Positions 7,596-15,383 of a stretch of 24,620 nt of DNA are shown here, in pieces (positions within the stretch are counted from its first letter, which is position 1; every line of letters begins with the position of its first letter). The notes under the pieces were generated by a model that saw nothing but the letters and a program-made list of their open reading frames with translations, had not been told where the DNA came from and searched no databases. Source of the stretch: an uncultured bacterium (GTDB lineage: Bacteria > Verrucomicrobiota > Verrucomicrobiia > Opitutales > Intestinicryptomonadaceae); NCBI GenBank assembly GCA_905214995.1, contig CAJMOT010000019.1, positions 1-24,620 of the forward strand, read 5' to 3'. Both the position numbers and the translations under genes were made by a program.

Positions 7596-9824
7596 ATGAA
7601 AAAATTCGCGCTTTCGGCGGCCGCATTCGCCGCCAGTTCCATTTTGTTGGCGGCGGGAGCGCATGTAGTCCAAACCTCCGGAGAGGGCGACTCCCGCCCC
7701 GAGGACTACGTGCCGCCCGTAATCGGCAACGGCTCGATCTGCACGAGCGTTGACAATCTGGGGAAGCAAATCCAGCGCAAGTACGTCACGTACTATCCGG
7801 AAGTCGTATGGGCGGGGCGCAGGACGAACCTTCCGGGGTCGTCCCTGATTACGATGGGGCACTTCGACGACGAAATATCCGTGGACGGCGCGCCGCTTGG
7901 CAAGCCGCTCAAATGGAAGCAGTCTCTGAACACGACGGAGGCCTTCACGGAATGCGAGGCAGAGTACGAAACCGCGACCGTCAAAACCGTCGCCTTCGTC
8001 CCGTACGGATACGACATGCTCGTCGTAAAAAAGACGGTTCTGCCGAAATCGAAAAGCGCAAAATCCGCCGAAATAAAATTTTCCTACAAATTCACGGACA
8101 AGGACACGGGCAACCCGCCGTACAGGACGATCATGCGGGCGCCGAAATGCGAAAAAATCCCGAACTCGGCGTCGCTCTTCTACACGTCGTTCGGCCACAA
8201 AACCTACAACGGGGAGATAGCCGCCATATCCTCCGCGCCCGCAAAAGCTTCCGCCGATAAAGTTTCAGTGGAGCTCGACTCGGTTTTCGACCTCTCGAAA
8301 GGCGCGGCGGAATCCGCCTATTTCATAACCTACGCCGACGACTTCGGCGGCGCAAACGCAAAAAACGCCTCCGCCGAGCTCAAAAGGCGCGTTTTGGAGA
8401 AAGGCTTTGACGGGATATTCGCCGACCACAAAGAGAGCTGGAAAAAGTTCTGGGGCACCGAATTCGCCGCCCTTCCCGACAAACCCATGCAAAACGCCTA
8501 CCAGACGGGCCTCTACCACCTGCGGACGATGTGCACAAAGTGGTCGTTCCCCGTCGCGCTGTTCGGGCACGGGGCCGGCTGGTCGGGAAGGTTCTTCGGC
8601 TTCGACGAAATGTTCGCGCAGTCCGGAGCGGTTTCGTCCGGAAAATTCGACCTGTCCGCGCGCACGCCGAACTTCAGAAAGGCGATCCTTCCGATAGCCA
8701 TGCGCAGGGTGCAGCACTACTCCGACAACGCCGAAAAAAAATTCGGCGCGCGCTACGCGTGGGAAACTCTCGAAGACGGCGCGGAGGGCGCGCCAAATCC
8801 CGCGGGGTTCTGGATAGACCACGTATTCCACATGGCAAACATCGCCAACAGCTGCTGGAAGCACTATCTGTACACCGGCGACAAGAAATTTTTGGAGGAG
8901 ACCGGCTACCCCGTAATCCGCGAATGCGCCGCTTTTTACTACTCGCACATGCTCTACGAGGACGCCGGCGGCAGGACGATTTTCGGCAGGTGCACGGACA
9001 TCGAGCGGCTGGGGCCGGCGGTTCTCAACGCCTTCATGAGCTCGTGCGGGGCGATATGCAACTTTGAGATAGCCTCGCGCGCAGCAGCCGCCCTCGGAGT
9101 CGACGCGGACTACGCAAAAAAGCTCTCCGACGCCGCCAGGCGCCTGCGCGAAAGCCTGCCGAGAAACTCCGAAATGTACCTGCCCTTCGACGGCTGCAAG
9201 GAAAAGAGCTTCGTGTCCATAACGGGGCTTTACCCGTACACGATATTCGACAAAACCGAAAAGCTGCAAGTCGCCGCCCTCTACGACTTCATGAAAAACA
9301 TAAGCAAGGCGGGCAACATGTACCCCGTGGGCAACGGGACATGCTCGTGGTACGCGGGAATACTGTCGTCGGCGCTCGCAAACATTCAGGACTGCGACGG
9401 CCCCGCCGCGATGCTTGCGGCAACCGCGCGCAACACCGGCAGGTTCGGAGAGACGTGGGAAATCAACGAGCCCGGCATTCGCCACACCCCGTGGTTTATG
9501 ACCGCCGCCGGCAGCTATGTGCACGCCGTAAACCAGATGCTCGTAAACCCGCGCGAAAACGGCGACGTGGACGTCGCCGTTGCCGCCCCGAGAGAATGGA
9601 AAGACTATTCTTTCGAGCTTCCCTCATACGGCGGCGCGAAAGTCAGGGCGAAAGTCGAAAACGGAAAGTTTGCGAGCCTCGAATACGCCGCCGGAAAATC
9701 GGACGGGCAAAAGCGCGCGCTCGTAGTCCCGCAGCGGCTCGTTCCGGAAAATAAAATCTCAAAGGGATGGGAGCGCGACGGGGATTTCTTCCGAATCCCC
9801 GTGGACGGCGACTTTAAGCTGTAA
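7596..9824 (+). CDS. secreted (alpha/alpha)6-barrel glycoside hydrolase, GH65/GH95-like
   Basis: A 742-residue protein starting MKKFALSAAAF, with a clear signal peptide (hydrophobic through about residue 20). An N-terminal beta-rich region of about 290 residues precedes a large helical region. That region contains GFDEMFAQSGAV, then GARYAWETLEDGAEGAP, which resembles the GARYxWES...GxE segment around the acidic catalytic residue of GH65 proteins, and later EINEPGIRHTPWF. A short beta-sandwich closes the chain. This order (beta domain, linker, (alpha/alpha)6 barrel, C-cap) is that of clan GH-L and related GH95 enzymes. Cytoplasmic GH65 phosphorylases lack export signals, so hydrolysis outside the cytoplasm is more likely. 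The substrate is unknown, and family assignment is by motif resemblance only. It is divergent from the GH13 gene, which suggests a shared glycan-use role. No downstream gene is on the same strand. Confidence 0.75.
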   Translation: MKKFALSAAAFAASSILLAAGAHVVQTSGEGDSRPEDYVPPVIGNGSICTSVDNLGKQIQRKYVTYYPEVVWAGRRTNLPGSSLITMGHFDDEISVDGAPLGKPLKWKQSLNTTEAFTECEAEYETATVKTVAFVPYGYDMLVVKKTVLPKSKSAKSAEIKFSYKFTDKDTGNPPYRTIMRAPKCEKIPNSASLFYTSFGHKTYNGEIAAISSAPAKASADKVSVELDSVFDLSKGAAESAYFITYADDFGGANAKNASAELKRRVLEKGFDGIFADHKESWKKFWGTEFAALPDKPMQNAYQTGLYHLRTMCTKWSFPVALFGHGAGWSGRFFGFDEMFAQSGAVSSGKFDLSARTPNFRKAILPIAMRRVQHYSDNAEKKFGARYAWETLEDGAEGAPNPAGFWIDHVFHMANIANSCWKHYLYTGDKKFLEETGYPVIRECAAFYYSHMLYEDAGGRTIFGRCTDIERLGPAVLNAFMSSCGAICNFEIASRAAAALGVDADYAKKLSDAARRLRESLPRNSEMYLPFDGCKEKSFVSITGLYPYTIFDKTEKLQVAALYDFMKNISKAGNMYPVGNGTCSWYAGILSSALANIQDCDGPAAMLAATARNTGRFGETWEINEPGIRHTPWFMTAAGSYVHAVNQMLVNPRENGDVDVAVAAPREWKDYSFELPSYGGAKVRAKVENGKFASLEYAAGKSDGQKRALVVPQRLVPENKISKGWERDGDFFRIPVDGDFKL

Positions 9825-10016
9825 TTTCCGCCGCGCCGGATATCCGAAAGCGCCGCCGCGCGCGGCGTTCGGCGACCGCGCGAGGGGCGGGATTCCGAAA
9901 ACATCGAAGGAAAATTCCCGCGGGGGCGGCCGGCTATCCCGGGCCGGAAAGCCTATTCCGCGCCGAGCTACCGCACGGATCCCGGCAAGCCGGAAAGCGC
10001 GGCGGAATCCTCCGCG
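9825..10016. other. convergent intergenic spacer
   Basis: 192 very GC-rich bases between two convergent stop codons. I see self-complementary GC stretches (for example arms 9859-9865 and 9876-9882) but no hairpin followed by a good T tract for the plus-strand gene. A weak minus-strand candidate has arms 10018-10012 and 10002-9996, followed by only three Ts, and overlaps the stop codon of the minus-strand gene. No coding potential is evident. Confidence 0.5.
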
Positions 10017-13000
10017 CTATTCTGCGCCCGCCAAATATTCCTCCGCCGCGCGCCTCTCGGCGAGCTCATTGGCCGCTCCTTTGGCCTCGTAATACTTGTA
10101 AAATCTCATTTCGGATTCGCTCCACGCGTTGTCCTCGCAATAATCTCCCGCGTAGGGGACGTACAGGTCTATCCACGCGGCGAATTTGTCTATTTCCTCG
10201 CGCGAGAGTTTCGCCTTGCCGTGTCCGGTTCTCAGCATGTCCATAATGCCGCTTTTGGCGGAGCCGCGGAAGTAGGGCGGAAGGAGCGTCGGAACCGACT
10301 GCGCCCCGGGCCAGTTGAGAAGCGGGTTCTTGAAGTCGGCGTACGACGGCCCTCCCCAGCTCATCCGCGGCTGCAACAGATTGTAATACGCGTCGTTGAA
10401 GAACCGCTTCGCCTGCGGATTTTTTACGGGATAGTCGAGCAGGCTGAAAGCGCGGACGGCGTTTTGCGCGTTTTTCCTCTCGAGCTCCTCCCACTTTTCC
10501 CCCTTTGTGGGGGCGAGGTCTGCGACGCTTATTTTTTTTGCGCCGTCGGCGGAGATTATCCGCGCCTTGGAGCGGTCGTTGTGGCACGACACGCAATGCC
10601 TGTCGAGAATCGGCTGTATGTGCTTGCGGAAGGAAAATCCCCCCTTCACGTCGTAGAACGGGCGGAGCTTTTCGGGCTTTCTGTCCTTTGCGATGTTGAG
10701 CGGCACGGGGTTCGGCGTGTCGCGGTCGCCGTGGCAGCCGAGGCACGAATAAAACTCGTTCGGCTGCATGGCCGTCCATGAGCGCATGGTGGTGACGGCG
10801 CAGCCGTTTTCGTCTATCGGCTGGAAGTATACGGGAGTCCGCGCGGGAATTTCAAAGTAGACGCTGCCGTCGGGCGCCACGTCGACTTCTCCGAGAATTT
10901 CCTTAACGTCCCACGCCCCTCCGCCGAGGGCGATAGGCGTGCAATTCATGGCGCCGACTTTCACGCCGCCCTCGTCGTTTTCGCTCTCCATTCTGCCGAC
11001 GGGAGCGCGGCGGTAGCCGATTTTCACAACCCTCACCTTTTTTATAGACCCCTTTTTAACGCCGGCCACCCCGTCGCCAAAGTAGATGTTGCGGATAAAT
11101 AGGGTTCCCGTATTTTTGGAATAGTCGAGGCGCGACTTTTCGAGCTTCGGAACCGCGCGCGGCGCGAGCGCGACAGCCTGCTTGCAGTCGAGGTACGGAT
11201 GGGAGACGAGCAGTTCCCGCCGCCCGTCGGGCGACATGAGATAAAGGCCGTAGGGCGACGGATAGGAGCGGTTTGAAGACGGGGCGGGCTCAAACGTCAC
11301 GAGGAACAGATCCTCGGAGAGCGGGAACGGGTACTGGAACTGCTCGCCATGCTGCCCGTAGCAGTCAATCCGCACCGCCTTCTCCTTTCTGCGCGGCGCG
11401 AGCAGCTCGACGCCGGAGTTTTCCTGCCTCCCCTTTGAGGGATCGATTTCCGCGAGCTTTCCGCGCTGGGCGGTGTGGTGCCCGTGGAGAACCGCGATGA
11501 ATTTGCCCGTGCCCGGGATCTGTCTCGCGTGGCCGATCGCCGTGGGGTACCACGACTTGTTGCCGTAAAGCTCCGTCTGGAACGAGCCGTCGGGCTTCAT
11601 CGAAAACAGCCCTTGGGGGAAAGTCTGCCCCCTGTCGTTGTAGTCCCAGCGAGTGTAGACCACATTTCCGTCCTCCGTGACGGTCGGATACGTGGTACAC
11701 ACCTGGTCGAAACCGACCCTGCGCATAAAGGAGCCGTCGGAACGCATGATGTAGAGGTTGCTGACTTCCGTCACCCAGCAGTCGGTCGCCTGCTCGCAGC
11801 GAGTGGAGTTGAACACGATTTCGCCCGTTGGCAGGTATTTGGGCTCGATGTCGGCGCATTTGCCGGAAGTGATCCGCCGAATTTTCCGCGAGGCGAAATC
11901 CATCTCGTAAATGTGGTAGTCGTCGGCGGCGTCCTTTTTCCATGAGAACAGAATTTTCTTTCCGTCGTAGGAGACGTCGGGGTCGCGTATCGTGCCGTCG
12001 GGGTCGGACAGCAGAACTTCGCGCGATATATCTCCGCCCCCCGAAACCGAGAGGAGGCACAGCGCGGAGTCAGGGGCGAAAATGCACTCTCCGCGCGCGT
12101 CCGAAAGCCCTTCCGTATATCCGTAGAACGACGGGGCGATGGGGTATCTCTCGACATAGACGAACCTGCCGCCGCCCATTCGGGATATGAACTCCGAGCG
12201 CGCGGCGGAGCATATTTCAACGTAGAGTTTCGCCGCCTCCTCCGCGGACGGATTCGCCGCAAGGCGGGATTCCGCGGACTTCTCCAAACCGCCTCCGGCG
12301 GATTTCAACGCCTTGCGGCAAAGCCGCGCAAAAAACTTCGCCCTCTCCTCCCCGCCTTCGGGGAGCTTCGAGAGGTCGAACCCCGCGTCGCGCATGAGCC
12401 AGTCGCTCTCCATAGGGTAGATTTCCTCCAGCATGCGCCACGTCCAGCGGTTGAGGATTTTACTCCGCGGGCGGCGCAGCGCGGCGGCCGCGCTTTCAAA
12501 CGGCAGTTTCCGCCCGTCCTCCCCGAAAGCCTCAAACGGGAGAACCTCCCTGCCCCACACCTCGATTCCGCGGGCGGCGCGCCGGCTGGCGGGCGAATCC
12601 GCAAACGATATTTTTACGCCCGAAACGCGCCGCTTCGGGAAATCGAAAACCCGCGCGCCGGCCTCCTCCTTAAAGGATACGGGTATGGTCTCCGCGCCCG
12701 GGAACTCGAGCTTGCAGCGCGGCAAAATTTCCCCTCCGGCGGAGCCCTCCGCGCCGCGGACGGCGAGCCTGCCTATTTCTACCTCCCGCCCGAAATCTAT
12801 TTTCAGAGATTTTTCCCCGCCGCTTACGTCCGACATTTCCGCGCGGGGATAGACGCCCGGCTTTTTCCGAAAGCCGCATGGAACGGGCGCAAGATTGCGG
12901 AATTGCGCGAGCTCGGAATAAGCCGGAACCTCGGCGAAAAAACCGACGGGACCGGTCGGCCGGTCTCCGCCCGCGCCGCGGGCCGGCGGCGGCAAGGGAA

Positions 13001-13307
13001 TCGAAATGCCGAATTTTCCGTCCGGCGAATAGAGCATCCCGCCGTCCGGTTCGCCCGCGTATTTGAATCTCAAATACGGCTGGGAGTCGTCCGCGCCGGA
13101 AACTGAAATTTCCAGCGCTTCCCCTTTCGGGGGAGAAAGGAGCCAATATCCCGCCCCCGCCGGAGAAACGGCGCGCACTTTGCCGCCGCCATCGATTCCC
13201 ACGGATATGTTTTTGTAATACCTCTCCGAAAAAGTCCGCGCCTCCGAAACCTGCGCGAGAACGGCGCATGCGGCGGCGGCGCGCAATAATTTCCCCCATT
13301 TAGCCAT
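10017..13307 (-). CDS. secreted discoidin-like / beta-propeller / c-type cytochrome protein (hydrazine-synthase-alpha-like architecture)
   Basis: A giant exported protein of about 1,096 residues. The start is set at the ATG 13307-13305 because a signal peptide follows at once (MAKWGKLLRAAAACAVLAQ). Upstream in-frame codons lie in the regulatory spacer. In order it shows an N-terminal beta domain, a discoidin/F5-8C-like region (about residues 140-265, LKIDFGREVEIGRLAV), a helical stretch, and a TolB/WD40-like propeller (about 400-700, with DPDVSYDGKKILFSW). Then comes a linker domain, and a C-terminal region with two heme-type CxxCH motifs: CLGCH (855-859) and CVSCH (905-909). The second sits in IQPILDRHCVSCHN, the planctomycete-type PSCyt1 signature. 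Propeller plus cytochrome modules of this kind resemble the hydrazine synthase alpha subunit, and many uncharacterised verrucomicrobial proteins share them. Hydrazine chemistry is not implied. Heme attachment would need a cytochrome c maturation system, not seen here. It is divergent from an IclR regulator. Confidence 0.8.
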   Translation of the reverse strand: MAKWGKLLRAAAACAVLAQVSEARTFSERYYKNISVGIDGGGKVRAVSPAGAGYWLLSPPKGEALEISVSGADDSQPYLRFKYAGEPDGGMLYSPDGKFGISIPLPPPARGAGGDRPTGPVGFFAEVPAYSELAQFRNLAPVPCGFRKKPGVYPRAEMSDVSGGEKSLKIDFGREVEIGRLAVRGAEGSAGGEILPRCKLEFPGAETIPVSFKEEAGARVFDFPKRRVSGVKISFADSPASRRAARGIEVWGREVLPFEAFGEDGRKLPFESAAAALRRPRSKILNRWTWRMLEEIYPMESDWLMRDAGFDLSKLPEGGEERAKFFARLCRKALKSAGGGLEKSAESRLAANPSAEEAAKLYVEICSAARSEFISRMGGGRFVYVERYPIAPSFYGYTEGLSDARGECIFAPDSALCLLSVSGGGDISREVLLSDPDGTIRDPDVSYDGKKILFSWKKDAADDYHIYEMDFASRKIRRITSGKCADIEPKYLPTGEIVFNSTRCEQATDCWVTEVSNLYIMRSDGSFMRRVGFDQVCTTYPTVTEDGNVVYTRWDYNDRGQTFPQGLFSMKPDGSFQTELYGNKSWYPTAIGHARQIPGTGKFIAVLHGHHTAQRGKLAEIDPSKGRQENSGVELLAPRRKEKAVRIDCYGQHGEQFQYPFPLSEDLFLVTFEPAPSSNRSYPSPYGLYLMSPDGRRELLVSHPYLDCKQAVALAPRAVPKLEKSRLDYSKNTGTLFIRNIYFGDGVAGVKKGSIKKVRVVKIGYRRAPVGRMESENDEGGVKVGAMNCTPIALGGGAWDVKEILGEVDVAPDGSVYFEIPARTPVYFQPIDENGCAVTTMRSWTAMQPNEFYSCLGCHGDRDTPNPVPLNIAKDRKPEKLRPFYDVKGGFSFRKHIQPILDRHCVSCHNDRSKARIISADGAKKISVADLAPTKGEKWEELERKNAQNAVRAFSLLDYPVKNPQAKRFFNDAYYNLLQPRMSWGGPSYADFKNPLLNWPGAQSVPTLLPPYFRGSAKSGIMDMLRTGHGKAKLSREEIDKFAAWIDLYVPYAGDYCEDNAWSESEMRFYKYYEAKGAANELAERRAAEEYLAGAE

Positions 13308-13324
13308 AAAAGCGCTGCAAACTC

Positions 13325-13337
13325 GAAACCAAGTTTC
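13325..13337. promoter_or_regulatory. perfect inverted repeat GAAAC-N3-GTTTC, candidate IclR-family operator
   Basis: GAAAC (13325-13329), CAA, GTTTC (13333-13337). It resembles the short palindromes bound by IclR-family proteins (for example the GAAAC/GTTTC half-sites of KdgR, which have wider spacing). It lies where a -10 box of the minus-strand propeller gene should be, 17 bases below a perfect TTGACA. Binding is inferred from position and symmetry. Confidence 0.45.
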
Positions 13338-13341
13338 AAAA

Positions 13342-13370
13342 ACGACAAAAATATTGTCAAGCCTTATAAT
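13342..13370 (+). promoter_or_regulatory. iclR promoter with perfect TATAAT; overlapping minus-strand TTGACA
   Basis: Plus strand: ACGACA (13342-13347), 17-base spacer, TATAAT (13365-13370). Transcription would begin at about 13377, one base before the ATG at 13378, implying a leaderless message. On the minus strand a perfect TTGACA (13360-13355) lies inside this spacer and points to the propeller gene, so the two promoters overlap and would compete. Confidence 0.55.
13344..13358. promoter_or_regulatory. second inverted repeat, GACAA-N5-TTGTC
   Basis: GACAA (13344-13348), AAATA, TTGTC (13354-13358), a perfect 15-bp dyad. It overlaps the -35 region of the iclR promoter and the TTGACA of the divergent gene. 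A repressor here could control both, including autoregulation. Protein identity is unknown; the adjacent IclR-family gene is the obvious candidate. Confidence 0.4.
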
Positions 13371-13377
13371 TTCCTCA

Positions 13378-14187
13378 ATGCTCGCCGCCAAAAAACACTC
13401 CATGCCGAAGCGCGAAAAAACCAAAACGTACAGAATACCGAACCTTGAAAAGGCGTTCGCCGCCCTCGAATCCATAGCCGCCGCCCGCGGGGGCCTCGCG
13501 TTTCCGCAGCTGCTCGAAAAAGTCGCGTGCAACAAGACCTCCCTTTTCAGGATAGCGCTAACGCTCGAAAAAATCGGCTACATTAGGAAGAACGGGGAAA
13601 CCGGCGCCTACTCGATAACGAAAAAAATCCTGCCTCTGGCGTACTCGAGCCTATGCGACGCCAACCTCGTCGAGGAGAGCCTGCCCGCAATGCGCAGGCT
13701 CCGCGACCTCACGGGGGAAACCGCCATGCTCGGCGCATACCTGAACGGCGAATGCGTGATGATAAGCCAGGAGGGCGGAGAACATCCGTTCAACTTCATG
13801 GGCAGGCTCGGCATGACTTCTCCGCTCCACGCCTCCGCGCCGGGCAAGGCGATTCTCGCCGCAATGCCCGAAGCGGAAAGGGGGAAAATCGCCGCGCGCC
13901 TGAAGCTCGAAAAGTTCGCAAAGAACACGATTACAAAATTCCCCGAACTCCGCCGCGAACTCGCCGAATGCGAAAAGAGAGGATACGCCACCGACGAATC
14001 GGAGGCTGTGGACGGCGTGAACTGCGTCGCTGCCGCCATATTCGACCGGCACGGTTTCCCCACAGCCGCGCTATGGATAACCGCCCCCGCGGGGAGAATC
14101 GACCCGAAAGACTTCCCAAAGCTCGGAAAACTCGTAAGGGCGGCGGCGGCGGAAATTTCGGAAAACCTCGGATACGGCGCGGAATAG
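13378..14187 (+). CDS. IclR-family transcriptional regulator
   Basis: About 269 residues, the usual size for this family. An N-terminal winged helix-turn-helix (about residues 15-75; NLEKAFAALESIA, then CNKTSLFRIALTLEKIGYI) is followed by the GAF-like effector domain. That domain has SAPGKAILAAMPEAE and the conserved GVNCVAAAIFDRHG near the C-terminus. IclR proteins bind DNA as dimers or tetramers and sense small carbon metabolites, often acting on a divergent neighbour. Here the neighbour is the large propeller-cytochrome protein, and the 70-bp spacer has two palindromes. The start could be ATG 13378 (immediately after the promoter, leaderless) or ATG 13402. Neither has a Shine-Dalgarno sequence. 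The effector cannot be predicted. Confidence 0.92.
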   Translation: MLAAKKHSMPKREKTKTYRIPNLEKAFAALESIAAARGGLAFPQLLEKVACNKTSLFRIALTLEKIGYIRKNGETGAYSITKKILPLAYSSLCDANLVEESLPAMRRLRDLTGETAMLGAYLNGECVMISQEGGEHPFNFMGRLGMTSPLHASAPGKAILAAMPEAERGKIAARLKLEKFAKNTITKFPELRRELAECEKRGYATDESEAVDGVNCVAAAIFDRHGFPTAALWITAPAGRIDPKDFPKLGKLVRAAAAEISENLGYGAE

Positions 14188-14244
14188 CCCGCCGACGCGC
14201 GCGCAAACCGCGGCCCGGCGCGCTCGCGCCTCCGGCGAATTGCC

Positions 14245-14272
14245 TTGACTGTCTGCGCGCTCGCGATAGTTT
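14245..14272 (+). promoter_or_regulatory. candidate prs promoter
   Basis: TTGACT (14245-14250), 16-base spacer, TAGTTT (14267-14272), in a 121-base spacer after iclR. This -35/16/TAGTTT arrangement is close to that proposed for tyrA. It would give a leader of about 30 bases without an obvious Shine-Dalgarno sequence. Confidence 0.35.
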
Positions 14273-14308
14273 CAAGCGAATAATAGACTTCTTTCCAACA
14301 GCATTCGC

Positions 14309-15265
14309 ATGAAAATCGATAACCTCAAAATATTTACGGGCAGGGCCCACCCCGCCCTCGCGCAGTCAATCTGCAAGGAAATGTCGATGCCCATCGGCAA
14401 CGCCGTCGTGGAGTCTTTTCCGGACAGCGAAACCTTCGTGAAAATAATCGACCACATCCGCGGCGACGACGTGTTCATCATACAGCCCACGAGCAAGCCC
14501 TCCAACGAAAGCGTCATGGAGCTGCTCATAATGATAGACGCCGCCCGCCGCGCCTCGGCAAAGCGCATCACGGCCGTCCTCCCGTTTTTCGGCTACGCCC
14601 GCCAGGACAGAAAAGACCAGCCGCGCGTGCCGATCACCGCAAAGCTCATCGCAAACCTGCTCGTGGCGGCCGGCGCCAACAGGGTGCTCACGCTCGACTT
14701 GCACGCCACCCAGATCCAGGGCTTCTTCGACATCCCCTGCGACCACCTCTACGCCTCGCCCGTCATCTACGACTATCTTGAAGGGCAGCCCTATATCGAC
14801 AACCTCACGGTTTTCTCTCCGGACGTCGGCGGGCTCAAGCGCGCCCAAAGCTACGCCACCCTATTTGACTGTCCGCTGGGGTTCATCGCAAAGCGCAGAA
14901 TCAGCGCGGAAGTTGTGGAGGCGACAAGCCTCGTCGGAGAAGTCGAGGGCCGCGACATACTAATAGTTGACGATATGACCGAAACCGCCGGCACTCTCAC
15001 CGCCGCTGCGAAGATACTCAAATCCAAGGGGGCCAAAACCGTGAGGGCGGCCGTCACGCACGCTATCCTGACCGAAACCGCCTACGACAGGCTCTCCGAA
15101 CGCTGGCTCGACGAGCTCATCATAACCGATTCAACCCCTCCGGACGAGCGGTACAAGGAATACCCCATCACGGTTCTGCCCGTCGGGCACCTGCTCACGG
15201 AGGCGATACTGCGCATACACAACAACATGTCTGTGACGTCGCTCTTCAAGGTGAAGGGCTTCTGA
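14309..15265 (+). CDS. prs: ribose-phosphate pyrophosphokinase (PRPP synthetase)
   Basis: A cytoplasmic enzyme of 318 residues, full length for class I PRPP synthetases. It makes PRPP from ribose-5-phosphate and ATP for nucleotide, histidine and tryptophan synthesis. The divalent-cation/ATP signature DLHATQIQGFFDIPCDHL (130-147) is nearly canonical. The catalytic KRR loop is at 195-197. The PRPP-binding loop DDMTETAGT (221-229) has Thr-Glu in place of the more common Ile-Asp, a mild variant. The start ATG at 14309 follows a 121-base gap with a possible promoter. A strong terminator follows 23 bases after the stop, so it is probably monocistronic. Confidence 0.97.
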   Translation: MKIDNLKIFTGRAHPALAQSICKEMSMPIGNAVVESFPDSETFVKIIDHIRGDDVFIIQPTSKPSNESVMELLIMIDAARRASAKRITAVLPFFGYARQDRKDQPRVPITAKLIANLLVAAGANRVLTLDLHATQIQGFFDIPCDHLYASPVIYDYLEGQPYIDNLTVFSPDVGGLKRAQSYATLFDCPLGFIAKRRISAEVVEATSLVGEVEGRDILIVDDMTETAGTLTAAAKILKSKGAKTVRAAVTHAILTETAYDRLSERWLDELIITDSTPPDERYKEYPITVLPVGHLLTEAILRIHNNMSVTSLFKVKGF

Positions 15266-15288
15266 GGCGCGAGGCGCGGAGCCGTAAG

Positions 15289-15312
15289 CCCCGCCGCGCG
15301 CGGGGTTTTTTT
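15289..15312 (+). terminator. intrinsic terminator of prs
   Basis: CCCCGC (15289-15294), 5-base loop, GCGGGG (15300-15305), then seven Ts (15306-15312). A textbook Rho-independent terminator 23 bases after the prs stop. Confidence 0.9.
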
Positions 15313-15383
15313 GCGCCCGCCCAAATCCCCTCTTTATGCTTGAAAAATCGCGGCGATTAAAAAATATAAATTTCGGTTTTCAA

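Noticed and set aside
8265..9524. 419-codon minus-strand open frame inside the GH65-like gene
   Set aside because: Antisense shadow without recognisable domains; the plus-strand gene has a signal peptide and a perfect AGGAGG.
10017..13307. Hydrazine synthase (anammox) function
   Set aside because: Only the general propeller plus CxxCH arrangement is shared; no beta/gamma subunits or anammox genes are nearby.
13308..13535. Upstream extension of the propeller-cytochrome gene across the regulatory spacer
   Set aside because: It would run through the iclR promoter and place a signal peptide about 76 residues inside the protein; the ATG at 13307 gives a proper signal peptide.
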